A stretch of DNA of 64,000 nt from Caldilineaceae bacterium (GCA_022821545.1 JAJEDJ010000030.1:124001-188000); one strand, 5' to 3'; counted from the stretch's first letter, positions 47,101 through 55,479 are shown. Numbers and translations are program-made. The notes: generated by a model not told the origin, from the sequence alone.

Positions 47101-47677
47101 GCAACATCTGTTTGACTATTACGCATGGAACGTCTATCCACTTCAAGGGGAAGACAGCTTGTTGGAGAGATTTTACTCCAGAACAACGAATGATCCTGTG
47201 CGATGGGCAAACCTATTCCATCATGTAGGGAGGGCCTTGAGTAGAAGCACAGCCCCTCTGGAAGAGAACCTAAGAAATCGTGTTGTTGACTTCTTTGACT
47301 GGCGATTCCAAACTGGAGAGCCAAAAGAGTTACGTCTATTCGGCTTCTGGCTAAGAGCCGAATGTCTCGATCCGGACTGGCGTTTAGATGCGTTGACAAA
47401 ACTCCTGAACCTAGACCAGTGGAAAGAAAAGAAACTTTTCCTTTTTTTGGACTCTTTCGAAGGGCTACTAGAAGGCCATGTAGCGAAAGTAATGGAATGT
47501 TTCGTGAGAATGACTGAGGCGCTCGATCATGGCGATCTATACCCTAAGGATACTGTGAAAACCATCATTGTGGCCGGACTGAATAGTGAGGATGCTACCG
47601 TGAATAAGAATGCGGAACGTGCTCAAGATATCCTCCTGCGCGGCGGAGAATTCGATTTTGCAGATTTTGAGGAATAA
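44141..47677 (+). CDS. Giant helical protein of unknown family (candidate defence partner)
   Basis: The 1178-residue protein starts at GTG 44141 behind a strong AGGAGGA site. I do not recognise a family. No Walker A, TOPRIM, PD-(D/E)XK, HNH or helicase motif is visible. It reads as an alpha-helical, Trp/Phe/acid-rich chain, possibly an array of helical repeats. The N-terminal 70 residues hold a motif with the pieces QVYDVLQDK, SLGDWYQGALYAL and RFSHAAQSMRELLEKLP, which looks like a small separate helical domain. Base composition is clearly lower in GC than the housekeeping genes. Position next to a HEPN protein suggests a two-gene system; role is inferred only from this. Confidence 0.6.
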   Translation: MEYESVPLELTGKQRQVYDVLQDKVMNDHSLGDWYQGALYALRNRHNPERFSHAAQSMRELLEKLPRTIDESAVVQGADFKGMRRGIIARWEKDKKHYLDGWKDQVINSHFDKTLRKIDSYLEKNQQPTRQEQIHSTYKKSDPMDYVLGQDIQEEKRKRFADIWKQFEAFAHHGPLSDEKDFAKSLSEAEDMILDLLAPYTAPNQQTIKSVLDNPAPTSEEMNHALDLVRRSGANYTFFFKNAQQPLWISVLKERDFFDRPRAGEADNDGQIWYRLWQPLLFLQRVANSAPDQVVEILVDLPKTDNPRTSHRICVIASEIEDVQSSLRLRPWVNRYVRSSSSGLLDYRPITDLLLRWGTGSDDSREAALNLMKSVVQFHRDPESEMKKEPRRDNEDPVDYFWNTRLKPAPRFETWHFLQMMEKGVRTLAGEMPFQVAKILIDATTQMIRLSSHQDEEENVSWVRLDQVEEPIPDFNSILIHTLTYACERVYETAPESIVDLDQALRSQPWKLFKRLRHHLYAKNPTAQALPWIRELILEHTDYAGAGYNYEFLMMLVNACRHFGVRLLSEEERTKIFDEIMGGPLEKLYPIVTGFSGAQYTEEDAAQWMRFHQRKKLYPFADLLFGCYKTYYQELEDEFRNVPLSNEDYLPFRESSGGTVSYVSPQSFEMLAMKNDEELLALINEWDDEHEDREDWLKRITIRGLADEFQKLFRNAILPQEGRLKFWFENRDRIERPVYAKAIVQAFQESAQARNFEGAAKWFDFCEWVLFHPDRKNNDGELHHENSRELPDWGTARWAVMDFVGTCLGKDVDIPINARDSLFRLLALLCNQSDWRLDDGKPVLRNGDSHVNEAINNVRSRSLLHLVDFGIWVQRHDSDDRLDELTSILEKRFEDDAEFPLTMPEHGLLGWQYGNFFAMNQVWAVKHKTDFFPQEDLPVWAVAFGHFLTGCRACIPYYEAMKEDYEFALGDLEGLELLGNDSTDSLGQHLFDYYAWNVYPLQGEDSLLERFYSRTTNDPVRWANLFHHVGRALSRSTAPLEENLRNRVVDFFDWRFQTGEPKELRLFGFWLRAECLDPDWRLDALTKLLNLDQWKEKKLFLFLDSFEGLLEGHVAKVMECFVRMTEALDHGDLYPKDTVKTIIVAGLNSEDATVNKNAERAQDILLRGGEFDFADFEE

Positions 47678-47866
47678 CTGTGGGGGATTAGGTAGTCGTG
47701 ACTATAGGGGCAAATACTAACTGTAGTTTGAGCCTGGCCCCAAAAACTGGTTCCTTTCCTCTTTCGAGGTCCGGTTAGGTAGCTGACCTTCGGAAACTCC
47801 CACTTCCGAGTCCTGCTTGAGGACAGTAGAACGATGCTTTACCTGGCGCACCAGGGCCGAACCGTA

Positions 47867-48355
47867 CTAAGCCCGCAACGCCTCCTCCAAGCGACTTCCA
47901 CAGCGCCTCAGAACGACTCTCTCATTGAGAATAGTACCTGTTTTGGGATGTCGAAACTTGACGGAAGCGCGTCGCAGTCGAGTGAGTTCTTCCCTGTGCA
48001 TGCGGCCACCGTAAAAAGCGATAGGACGGAAAAGAATGTCGGCATCCCTTGACAGGATTCTTGCCGCGAACTGCGCTCCCGCTTGCAACTGCGCGATCAT
48101 TTTGGAAGACTCCGGCCTTCCCTTAAGCTCCAATGCCGCCACCCAACCAGGCGCACGTCCGTCGCCCCGGCTTACAAACAGAAAATCACAGAGATTGGAC
48201 CGCCTGTCGATCTCCAGGAGATCGCAATCCATGTCGATAAGGACAAATGGAGACGGCGCTCGCCCCATGTCCACCTTGCACCCCTCCTTGTTGCATCTCT
48301 TCACGCAACAGGAGCTGGGAATGCTCTCTCTGAAATAGCCGCGCAGCTCTGTCAT
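47867..48355 (-). CDS. Putative small nuclease-like protein with Cys-rich start, partner of AAA ATPase
   Basis: The 162-residue protein has an N-terminal cluster CCVKRCNKEGC that may bind metal. A PD-(D/E)XK-like core follows: Asp57 in CDFLFVSR and Glu76-Leu-Lys78 in ALELKGR. No named family is recognised. Its ATG overlaps the stop of the ATPase gene by four bases (ATGA), so the two are coupled and probably one complex. By analogy with ATPase-nuclease defence pairs (OLD, Septu, PARIS), this would be the effector. Confidence 0.6.
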   Translation of the reverse strand: MTELRGYFRESIPSSCCVKRCNKEGCKVDMGRAPSPFVLIDMDCDLLEIDRRSNLCDFLFVSRGDGRAPGWVAALELKGRPESSKMIAQLQAGAQFAARILSRDADILFRPIAFYGGRMHREELTRLRRASVKFRHPKTGTILNERVVLRRCGSRLEEALRA

Positions 48356-49923
48356 CGGACCTGACTTTCCTCGATGCGATTGGTGATTTCAGCCCACCTG
48401 TTGTACAGGACTTCCGACACACGGCCGAATCCTGACGGAAAGGTCCCGGCCTCCTCGTCAAGCCGTATCTCTTCCACCTTGGAGCCTTTAGGCCGTTTCC
48501 GAGTGTCGAACAGCCACGCGCCGACGTCCGACTCGGAAAGGGATAGCTGAGCGCTGTCGATTCCCTTGCGCCTCGCCTCAGGAAGGCGCGAAAGCGCCAC
48601 CAGGTTGGCCACCTCCTCCAACACCCACTCGCTGTGCGTGGTGATGATCACGCGAATGCCCGCTCGCACCGCCTCCGCCAGGGTGCGGATGAACTCGACT
48701 TGCATGGCCGGGTGCAAATGGGACTCGGGCTCTTCGATGATCAGCAGGTCGCCCGGTTCTACCACATGGCGAAGGTACAGGACCACCGGGGCCAGTTCGG
48801 AAACCATCGAGGATGCGTTCATCAGCGGCAGCGCCTCCTCCTTCCAGTCCTGGGGCGTATAAAAGAAGCGAGGATACTCGACCTCCGACTTTTCCATATG
48901 GATCGATCCTGTCAGGACCTCCTCCTCGAGTTTCCGTACCAGGTCCTGGTTGCGATTGCGCCTGTCTCTCGGCCCGTCGTCGAAACTGATCAGTTGCTCG
49001 AGAAAGTCGGCCATGACGCCCGAGAGCGCCGGCATGGGCGAGGCAGGGCGAAGACCGGCAGCCGTAGCCCTCTCGATCAAGGAGCGTACAACAACCCTGT
49101 GCGCGTGCATCACGCCGGTGCGGTCAGCGGGCAAGTAATAGGCATCTCTGGATGCTTCGCCGACAGAAGATGAAAAGACAGCGTCAAAAAGGTGAAATAG
49201 CAGCGTTCGTCGCAACATCTTATCCTCATCCGGGTCTGTGACGCCTAGAAGCGCCTCTGTAATTCCCTGGAACGACCAACGGAAAGAGTCTTCGCCGGCC
49301 GGCAGGGATAAAGCCGTGCCAGGGGGAATTGATGAACTGAATCTGGGCTTTTTCCCACGTGTTGAAAACGTGAATTCAAGAGGCTCCGCGTCTCCAGCCT
49401 CGGGATTGGCGCGCCTGCGCAATGTCACCTTTGTCCCCTTTGTTCTGGGACGCCGAATCAACTGCCTGAACTCGTCGACGCCGAAGCATCGTCGGACTTC
49501 AGCGTCGAAAAACTCTGCGAATCCGTCCATCTGTTCAAACACAGGTCGAACGAGAGCGACAATTTCGTCCGGGACAACGATTCTGTCTGGGTCAATGCTC
49601 CCCGTTCCTCCGGGCTCGGAAAAGTTCTCGCGCGCCCAGTGAAGCACCGTTTCTAGCTCCTGGTCGGACAAAGTCAGGCTGGCCCTCAAGTTCGGTGTGA
49701 CAGGACGATGATGAAAAATGAATCTGTGCCCGAATCTTAGACCTGAAATTTCCAGGCCCAGGAATCTGTGCAGAGCGTAGATCAAAATCGCCAGGTACGA
49801 CTTTCCCGTGTTGCTTGGACCCACAAACACGGTCAGCGGGCGCAGTTCTATCTTGGCCTCTGCGATTGGGCCGAAGTCGGAAACTTCCAATTCCAAAGAA
49901 CCTCCGTAGGGCGCTTTCTCCAT
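48352..49923 (-). CDS. AAA family ATPase (AAA_15/OLD-like) without TOPRIM
   Basis: The 523-residue protein has Walker A GPSNTGKS at residues 35-42. Walker B is LLIIEEPESHLHP at about 390-402, followed by ITTHSEWVLEEVANLV, the switch His of ABC/SMC-type ATPases. The middle is charged and helical. No TOPRIM domain follows, unlike OLD nucleases, and the nuclease role is probably supplied by the small coupled gene. GAGGAGGG precedes the ATG at 49923. A RecF-like or PARIS AriA-like sensor is the closest functional analogue. Confidence 0.8.
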   Translation of the reverse strand: MEKAPYGGSLELEVSDFGPIAEAKIELRPLTVFVGPSNTGKSYLAILIYALHRFLGLEISGLRFGHRFIFHHRPVTPNLRASLTLSDQELETVLHWARENFSEPGGTGSIDPDRIVVPDEIVALVRPVFEQMDGFAEFFDAEVRRCFGVDEFRQLIRRPRTKGTKVTLRRRANPEAGDAEPLEFTFSTRGKKPRFSSSIPPGTALSLPAGEDSFRWSFQGITEALLGVTDPDEDKMLRRTLLFHLFDAVFSSSVGEASRDAYYLPADRTGVMHAHRVVVRSLIERATAAGLRPASPMPALSGVMADFLEQLISFDDGPRDRRNRNQDLVRKLEEEVLTGSIHMEKSEVEYPRFFYTPQDWKEEALPLMNASSMVSELAPVVLYLRHVVEPGDLLIIEEPESHLHPAMQVEFIRTLAEAVRAGIRVIITTHSEWVLEEVANLVALSRLPEARRKGIDSAQLSLSESDVGAWLFDTRKRPKGSKVEEIRLDEEAGTFPSGFGRVSEVLYNRWAEITNRIEESQVR

Positions 49924-50600
49924 TCTATCTGCCCTCCTCTCGACAAATTCCGGCAGTCCGGCGCTTCTTTGATTGGGCTCGGAAGCGCTATTGCCAGCTG
50001 CACTCTGACAGCATCAGATCCGCTGCCGATTCATATGCGGATGTTGCACTGAAATCTTGTTGAAACAGATTTGTCTCTTGACATCTTTCAGCCGGCAATT
50101 GCCTACTGAAGCCCTTTGCTCGTTCCCTAACACACGATCGACAGATCACACGCAAATTCTGTTTTTCCGACTTCAGGATTATATCAAAGCGCTCCCCAAA
50201 TCCGTATTGCGTGACATCAAAGTCGGCAAAGTGATCTTTGCGATTGGTCCATGGTGTCAGAGTATACTTGGTGACCTGCCCCTGATGTTTGTACCATCCG
50301 TTATGTTAGTCCGACAGGCACGGGGACAGGGTCGGCAGGCAAGAGGGTCTCAGGCGCCGGCGATACGGATGTGGAAGTGGCGGTCTAACCGTTGATGCCC
50401 TCGCTGCACAGAGCAGCGACAGTTTGTCCGGTTGAGCCGGCTCGGCGCGCGCCGAGAATTCACAGCACAAAACGAGGGGCTTTCGGAGGCTGTGGGCTCT
50501 CTGAAAGCGATTCTTGCCGCGTAAGATCGCGTCAGGCAACCCGGATTCACGCTGTTTCTTTGGTTCAATGGAGAGAATGGCTCTGGAATGTGAGCGCGAG
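49924..50600. other. Gap between ATPase and methyltransferase modules, with a gene relic
   Basis: Two defence modules on the minus strand are separated here. No intact gene is supported: the short frames on both strands have no ribosome site or conserved sequence. A relic of the type IIG gene end lies at 50356-50388. Strings such as TTCTTTGGTTC near 50550 are not part of any repeat I could find. Confidence 0.45.
50356..50388 (+). pseudogene. Relic of the C-terminal tail of a second type IIG enzyme
   Basis: Read in the right frame, the bases give AGDTDVEVAV followed by TAA. The intact type IIG gene ends AGDTDVDVAV followed by TAG at 42283. Nine of ten residues match and both stop at the same point. 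The DNA differs at several third positions, so it is an old or divergent copy. Upstream sequence no longer matches. It is too short to be functional. Confidence 0.65.
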
Positions 50601-51689
50601 CTAATGCAGAAGAAAGCAAAAGTCATGCTCAACGGTAGGGGAAGGTTTCGAACCGAGGAAAGAATTCGCCTGAGTGTTTCTAACCAGTGAAGATTCACCC
50701 TCATCCTGGATCTGAACACTTCTCCGCGTTGCCCGCTTCAGGGCAGAATCGAGGAACTCACATGCTTCCTCTTTGGGTAGCTTGCGACCTCCAATTCTCA
50801 CAACAATCCGAACTTCATCTGCCAGAAGCGGAGTCACGCCTGCCCAGGATTCCTCCAGGAACGCCCTGTACTTCTTGACGCTATGATGACGTCCATCGTC
50901 GCGTATGGGATTCTCAGCATCCTCGCCAAGAAACCATAATCGCAGCCACTGATCTTCACGATAGCTGGTTGTATTCAGGTAAGGAGGCGAAGTAATCACG
51001 TCCGTGATCTGTCCGAGCAAGTGTGGGAATCTCTCAGCGGCCTTGCGCGCGTCGGTCAAAGCGATTTCCCCCCGAAACGCGGGCGGCTCCGACGCAAAGC
51101 GGTAGTGGCTCATGTTTCTAAGAATCGAAAACACATCCCTGACAGGCGCGGTGTAATCGTTCTCCCGCCACCATCGAACCGAGTATGCGGGATTGGTACT
51201 TATCGTTCTCGGCATACGGTTGCTGAAGTAGTTAGGGCTGCGGTGGGACTCGCCATGCAGTGCCCCTAAGGAAAGAGCCGCAACGAAACGATCAGTTCGG
51301 TCGGTCTGCCAATTGAGCGAATCTCTCAGAAAAAGTATCTGGGCATACGTTTCAGGCGCAAAACAGAGAGAAAAGAACTCCGAGAGGTTTCCCGCGCTGG
51401 CGTTGGAATGATAGTGAATGCTCTCCTTTTCCAAGAGCGATAACCGCTCTAGCAGATCAGGAAGCGCCGGCGGATCGCACTTGGCCCCCGCAATACAAGC
51501 GGCAACCGGGTTGATGTCGCATCCAGCCCCCCGCCGTCCCTGTATAAGGCTTTCGAAAACCGCTGTGCCCCGCCCACAAAATGGATCAAAGACCACACCA
51601 TTAAGACTGGACGCAGCGAGGTGCTTTTCAACAAACGCCTCCGGGAACGTAGCAAAGTATGGGCAAATTGAATGGAAGCGGTGTCTCAT
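50601..51689 (-). CDS. DNA methyltransferase with SPPY motif
   Basis: The 362-residue protein has the SAM motif I GVVFDPFCGRGTAVFE (about 31-46) and motif IV ITSPPYLNTTSY with SPPY at 234-237. SPPY favours cytosine N4 methylation, though adenine is possible. The order motif I then IV differs from the usual beta-class arrangement. The ATG is at 51687-51689, sharing ATGA with the stop of the upstream gene; an upstream in-frame ATG would overlap more. It is the third gene of a coupled operon and probably protects the host's own sites. Confidence 0.8.
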   Translation of the reverse strand: MRHRFHSICPYFATFPEAFVEKHLAASSLNGVVFDPFCGRGTAVFESLIQGRRGAGCDINPVAACIAGAKCDPPALPDLLERLSLLEKESIHYHSNASAGNLSEFFSLCFAPETYAQILFLRDSLNWQTDRTDRFVAALSLGALHGESHRSPNYFSNRMPRTISTNPAYSVRWWRENDYTAPVRDVFSILRNMSHYRFASEPPAFRGEIALTDARKAAERFPHLLGQITDVITSPPYLNTTSYREDQWLRLWFLGEDAENPIRDDGRHHSVKKYRAFLEESWAGVTPLLADEVRIVVRIGGRKLPKEEACEFLDSALKRATRRSVQIQDEGESSLVRNTQANSFLGSKPSPTVEHDFCFLLH

Positions 51690-52690
51690 GTTGGCCTCGT
51701 CCGCGCCACATAGGACTGGATCCACTCGGAGGCGTGATCGAGCTGGTCGAACGCCTCCACCGCTACGCCGTTGGATACAAGGTCGATCGCTTCACTAACC
51801 CTGAATGGAACCCGAAGACGATGTAGCACATTGCCCAGGACCAGTACGTCATCGCGAAACTCTTCATCGGGTCGCGCAAATGGAATCACATGATAAGCAA
51901 CCATTGCAGAAACAGGAGCGCGGCGGCTGAACCAGCGTTGTTGAAACACACCGCCAACATGACTCTTGAGGGATTTTTCCTTCCAGTCGCGCCCCGTAGC
52001 AACTTGGGCCGCCAGCAAAAGAAATCCTGGCAAGCCGTCCTTTTGCTCGCGCCAGGCAAAGATGTCTATCTTATCGTCTTTGGGATCAGCAGGCGCAGAA
52101 GAATCGGCGCCTACAGTTCCATCCCGTAACGACTCCCATATTTCACTCAGTTTCGGAAAAAAACCTGTTCGGTCAGGCCGGGGAAAGCCAAAAGACCATG
52201 CAGGACCACCGACCTCCGCCGCAATGGCAGCGGTCGCCAAGTATTGAAAATACTTGCGCAGGCGAAGCACCTCCTCTTCGGTGGGATGCACGCCGCTGCC
52301 AACGAGTAAAGGAGACACCGACTGCAAATTGGATAGGATCAACGACACCAAATAAGCGGTATGACCCAGGTCCGCCTGCTCACCAGTGAAGAAGATGACG
52401 TCACCGTTGTCGTCGATGTCAAATGGATAAGATGTTGCCAGGACCCGTTTCCGCGATGCCATGCGGTTGACGGCTCCCGCTGCAACTTCCTCCCGAGTCC
52501 TGATTTCGTCATCAACGTCTTCGTATTCCGTCTCGGCCGCGAGTTCCAATGCGTTGACGATCTCTTCGCTAAATGACTGGCCATCATTGGAAAAAAGGGC
52601 ATTCAGTTCTAGAAAGTCAGCCGCAAGGTCCATATCGAGCGTCTCGCCGCCAGCAAACTCATCGGAGGGAAAATAGAGAACTGGGTTCAT
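51686..52690 (-). CDS. Unknown protein with a PD-(D/E)XK-like core, probable nuclease partner
   Basis: The 334-residue protein has an acidic N-terminal half and, at residues 209-239, a segment with Asp209 in DKIDIFAW, then a Gly-rich turn, then LLLAAQVATGRDWKEK with Gln229. This resembles restriction-nuclease-like cores in which the second acid is replaced by Gln (a D...Q-x-A-x-G pattern). I cannot name a family. It lies between a ParB-like gene and a methyltransferase, coupled to each by four-base ATGA overlaps. That strongly suggests a restriction-like function in the operon. Confidence 0.6.
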   Translation of the reverse strand: MNPVLYFPSDEFAGGETLDMDLAADFLELNALFSNDGQSFSEEIVNALELAAETEYEDVDDEIRTREEVAAGAVNRMASRKRVLATSYPFDIDDNGDVIFFTGEQADLGHTAYLVSLILSNLQSVSPLLVGSGVHPTEEEVLRLRKYFQYLATAAIAAEVGGPAWSFGFPRPDRTGFFPKLSEIWESLRDGTVGADSSAPADPKDDKIDIFAWREQKDGLPGFLLLAAQVATGRDWKEKSLKSHVGGVFQQRWFSRRAPVSAMVAYHVIPFARPDEEFRDDVLVLGNVLHRLRVPFRVSEAIDLVSNGVAVEAFDQLDHASEWIQSYVARTRPT

Positions 52691-53832
52691 TCTTCATCGG
52701 CCTTTGCATCTCTCACTTTCTTGTCCATTCGAGCGAGCATCGCTTGAGCCGTTTCGGAAATGTCCTCCGCTATTCCAACTAGGGCCTGATCCCGGCCGTC
52801 GAACCCGCGAAGGTTATTCGATGCCTCTCGCACCTCTCTTCTTGCTCGCAACAGTGAGTCTGAAAACCTTTGGCTCGCAGGAGCCATGCTCAAATGCGCT
52901 TCCGCAAGGGAACGCGTAGCCCTCAGAATCGAGAGCCCGTCCGGGTTCTCAAGAACTTCTCCCAGGAGCCGAATGTCAGGGTTCTGAGAGTGTATCACCG
53001 GATCAATCTCCTCTTCCTTTGACCCGTATAACCATCTTAAAACTTCGCGTAAGTTGCCCAGTTTCTCTTTAGCGACGGGATCCGGTTCAGGGTCGAACCG
53101 GGACCAAGCCTCGTCTAAACCGAGAAAGCGCATATAAGACGCACGAGACAGTGCCGTGTAAAGATGTGAGAAGTTGAAGCGCGGACTCGCCCGGTCTGAG
53201 AGGCGGAAGACTTCAGCCCCTTCCGCCTGCTCAAGTACATAGATGGCATTTACCATCCTCTTGATCGTGTCGTGCCTGTCCCCAATTTGAGTTGCTATGG
53301 CTGATAGTGACGTGCCCTCTTTCTTATACCAATCAGCGGCAAATTTCGCCTTCGCGTAAGACTCCCATTTGGCCGCGCCATTGATGTGTTTGAATCCAAT
53401 AAAGGGTCTGGCTTCCTCTCGACTGTCTACACGGTATACCGAAACCTGCCTGACCGTACTGTGAAATTTCTCAGGGAATTCAGGAATGGTGATTTTGAGA
53501 CGCATTCGTTGAAAAATCTGACGTGCGAGATCACGTCTCTCGAATAGACGGATGGCCGCTAAACGGCGGTTGCCTTCCAGGACAATCAGGTTCTCGTCCT
53601 CTTTAAGGACAACTAGAGGTTCAATGTCCAGGTAACCGTTCGCCGCTATCGATTGGAGCAATTCGCTCAAATCTTCGGAGCGATAGAGTCGTGCGATTGT
53701 CTCAACTTCATCTGCTTCATCACTGGTGGGAAACAAGCGAGGATTCAGACGGTCCAGCGCCAGTCGCTCTACTGGGACCTTGGTGACAGTACGCAGCGGT
53801 ATTTCGATATGTGGCCTATTCGCGTTGTCCAT
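52687..53832 (-). CDS. ParB/Srx-like protein, first gene of a three-gene operon
   Basis: The 381-residue protein has a ParB-N-type domain: VERLALDRLNPRL, then SELLQSIAANGYLDIEPLVV, then VLEGNRRLAAIRLF, in which the G-N-R-R-x-x-A block matches the phosphate/nucleotide-binding box of ParB. A second helical region has an HTH-like LSAIATQIGDRHDTIKRM. ParB-like domains outside chromosome segregation often act as CTPases or nucleases in defence and phage loci. The start at 53830-53832 is chosen because GGAGGA lies upstream; a longer frame gives an unlike, Cys-containing start. Confidence 0.78.
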   Translation of the reverse strand: MDNANRPHIEIPLRTVTKVPVERLALDRLNPRLFPTSDEADEVETIARLYRSEDLSELLQSIAANGYLDIEPLVVLKEDENLIVLEGNRRLAAIRLFERRDLARQIFQRMRLKITIPEFPEKFHSTVRQVSVYRVDSREEARPFIGFKHINGAAKWESYAKAKFAADWYKKEGTSLSAIATQIGDRHDTIKRMVNAIYVLEQAEGAEVFRLSDRASPRFNFSHLYTALSRASYMRFLGLDEAWSRFDPEPDPVAKEKLGNLREVLRWLYGSKEEEIDPVIHSQNPDIRLLGEVLENPDGLSILRATRSLAEAHLSMAPASQRFSDSLLRARREVREASNNLRGFDGRDQALVGIAEDISETAQAMLARMDKKVRDAKADEE

Positions 53833-54509
53833 TGTAGATGTTCCTCCGCCTGGAGTTGAGCGACTGAGGTGGCAAGCATAGCACTCCTCGGGTGAACTGA
53901 GTGCCTGAATCCGGCTCGTGTAATCACTGCCGACGTGGTATATCCTGGAATAGACCATCTCGGATGTCACCTGCTGACCCACGGGAATGTGAAAGACGAT
54001 AACATACCAAAGCTTTTCGGTCTATTGTGTGCCTGGCTCTAAGTCAGGCATATGGCCTGCCCCTTCCTTTTGGGTAGTCTCCCAAGTAATCGACGCATTA
54101 GACTGCAATTGCCCTTGGGCCCCCGTTCCATTTGGCGGTTCAACAGAGAATGCATTGAAGGTTTATGGCAAGCTTTGACACCTTTACACTGAGAATACCA
54201 CTACGTTGAGGCGCTTTCTCAGATCTTCGCGCCCCAGCCATGAACTGCACCCTCACTGCCGTTCACGATTTGCGCCGCCGGAAAATCTGTGCTAGTCTTT
54301 GCGTGATGCCGATACTGATGCAGCGGGTTGCGTTCGGCGGCACGCCCCTGCATACCACGAGGCCCAATCTCGTGATAGTTTCGTTCTATCACTGGACTGG
54401 GCCTTTCCGCGTTCTGTACTACCGAAGCGGCGGCCCGGCCCCAACAACCATCTTCCCGGCCGGCCGGACACACAACCGCTGGCCGACACATGCCAAGGAG
54501 TAACTGACT
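53833..54509. other. Intergenic region between the ParB operon and a Zn-motif gene
   Basis: Divergent promoters should lie here. I could support only a small hairpin (TGCCTG/CAGGCA near 54029-54049). A short frame at 54240-54503 has no conserved sequence and is not called. Confidence 0.4.
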
Positions 54510-55415
54510 ATGTCCAAAATGCGCTGCACAGGAATCAGAAAAGACGGCCAGCCCTGCCAGGCCAACGGCCTCGAACAGTACGGCGGTCTCTGCCTCGCAC
54601 ACGGCGCCCCGCCCGAACAGGCCCGCGAGTGGCGTTCCCGCGGCGGCAAAAACTCCGCCACCGCCGTCCGTCGCGACAACCGTATGCCCGAACAGCTCAA
54701 ACATGCCCTCGACATCGTGCAGGACAGCATGGACCAGTTGGCCCAACAGGAGCCCACACCCGCCATCTGCAACGCCATCAGCCGCAGCGCCCAAACCCTG
54801 ATCAACATCCGCCGCCGCGCCGACGAGGAAATGGAGCTCATCCGCGCCGAAGAAATTCAGGCCGCCGCCGCCGACATCGCCGGCGCCCACCCCGACCTCG
54901 ACGTCCTCGAAGCTGCCGCCGACATCAAAGCCCGCCTCGACCGCTTCTCCAGTGAAGCCCTCGTCGAACAGGGCTACGCCGAATTCAAAGCATCCGACAA
55001 CCCGGATGACCCCCCCGATGTCGTCCTCAACGACAGGGGCCGCCTCCGCTTCGGCTTCTACGACCTCTACCTCACGCAAAAGATGCTGACTGACATGGAA
55101 AGTATAATAACCTACCATAACCCTGACGCGCACGGCGCTCTCGACTCTTCCCACAGCATCAACATATTGAATATGCACGAACTCGATGTCCAGGACATGC
55201 TCACCGCTCTGGCGCACGGCCCCGAAAGACCCGTAGACCCCGTGACCGGCCAGCCCTTTACCAAAGTCCCGCTCCAGCTGAAAGTCAGAAACGAGAGCGG
55301 TGAATTGGTCCGCTGCGACCAGGACCCGCAAGAACGCCTCCCGGAGCTACTCGACAGGCTCAGAGAGTGTAGGAGTGACCTTGAGGAACTATCTGAAGGC
55401 AAACAGGTGACGTGA
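54510..55415 (+). CDS. Protein of unknown function with N-terminal zinc-finger-like motif
   Basis: The 301-residue protein begins with a Cys/His motif: MRCTGIRKDGQPCQANG, then GGLCLAHG, giving C-x9-C and C-x2-H spacing, a short finger common in phage-like and mobile proteins. The rest is helical and acidic with EQLKHALDIVQDSMDQL and INIRRRADEEMELIRAEE. I do not recognise a function; a terminase-small-subunit-like or DNA-binding role is only a guess. The ATG has CCAAGGAG upstream. It is high-GC like the host, unlike the HEPN pair. Confidence 0.6.
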   Translation: MSKMRCTGIRKDGQPCQANGLEQYGGLCLAHGAPPEQAREWRSRGGKNSATAVRRDNRMPEQLKHALDIVQDSMDQLAQQEPTPAICNAISRSAQTLINIRRRADEEMELIRAEEIQAAAADIAGAHPDLDVLEAAADIKARLDRFSSEALVEQGYAEFKASDNPDDPPDVVLNDRGRLRFGFYDLYLTQKMLTDMESIITYHNPDAHGALDSSHSINILNMHELDVQDMLTALAHGPERPVDPVTGQPFTKVPLQLKVRNESGELVRCDQDPQERLPELLDRLRECRSDLEELSEGKQVT

Positions 55416-55479
55416 CGTAACAAACAAATAGAATATAACACACAAAGCTGCGCCCATCGGGCCGCGGCTGTATACCCCT

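Noticed and set aside
50057..50395. A 112-residue plus-strand frame in the gap before the methyltransferase operon
   Set aside because: No conserved sequence or ribosome site. The informative signal here is the short type IIG tail relic in another frame.
54240..54503. An 87-residue frame before the Zn-motif gene
   Set aside because: No motif and atypical amino-acid use; probably leader sequence.
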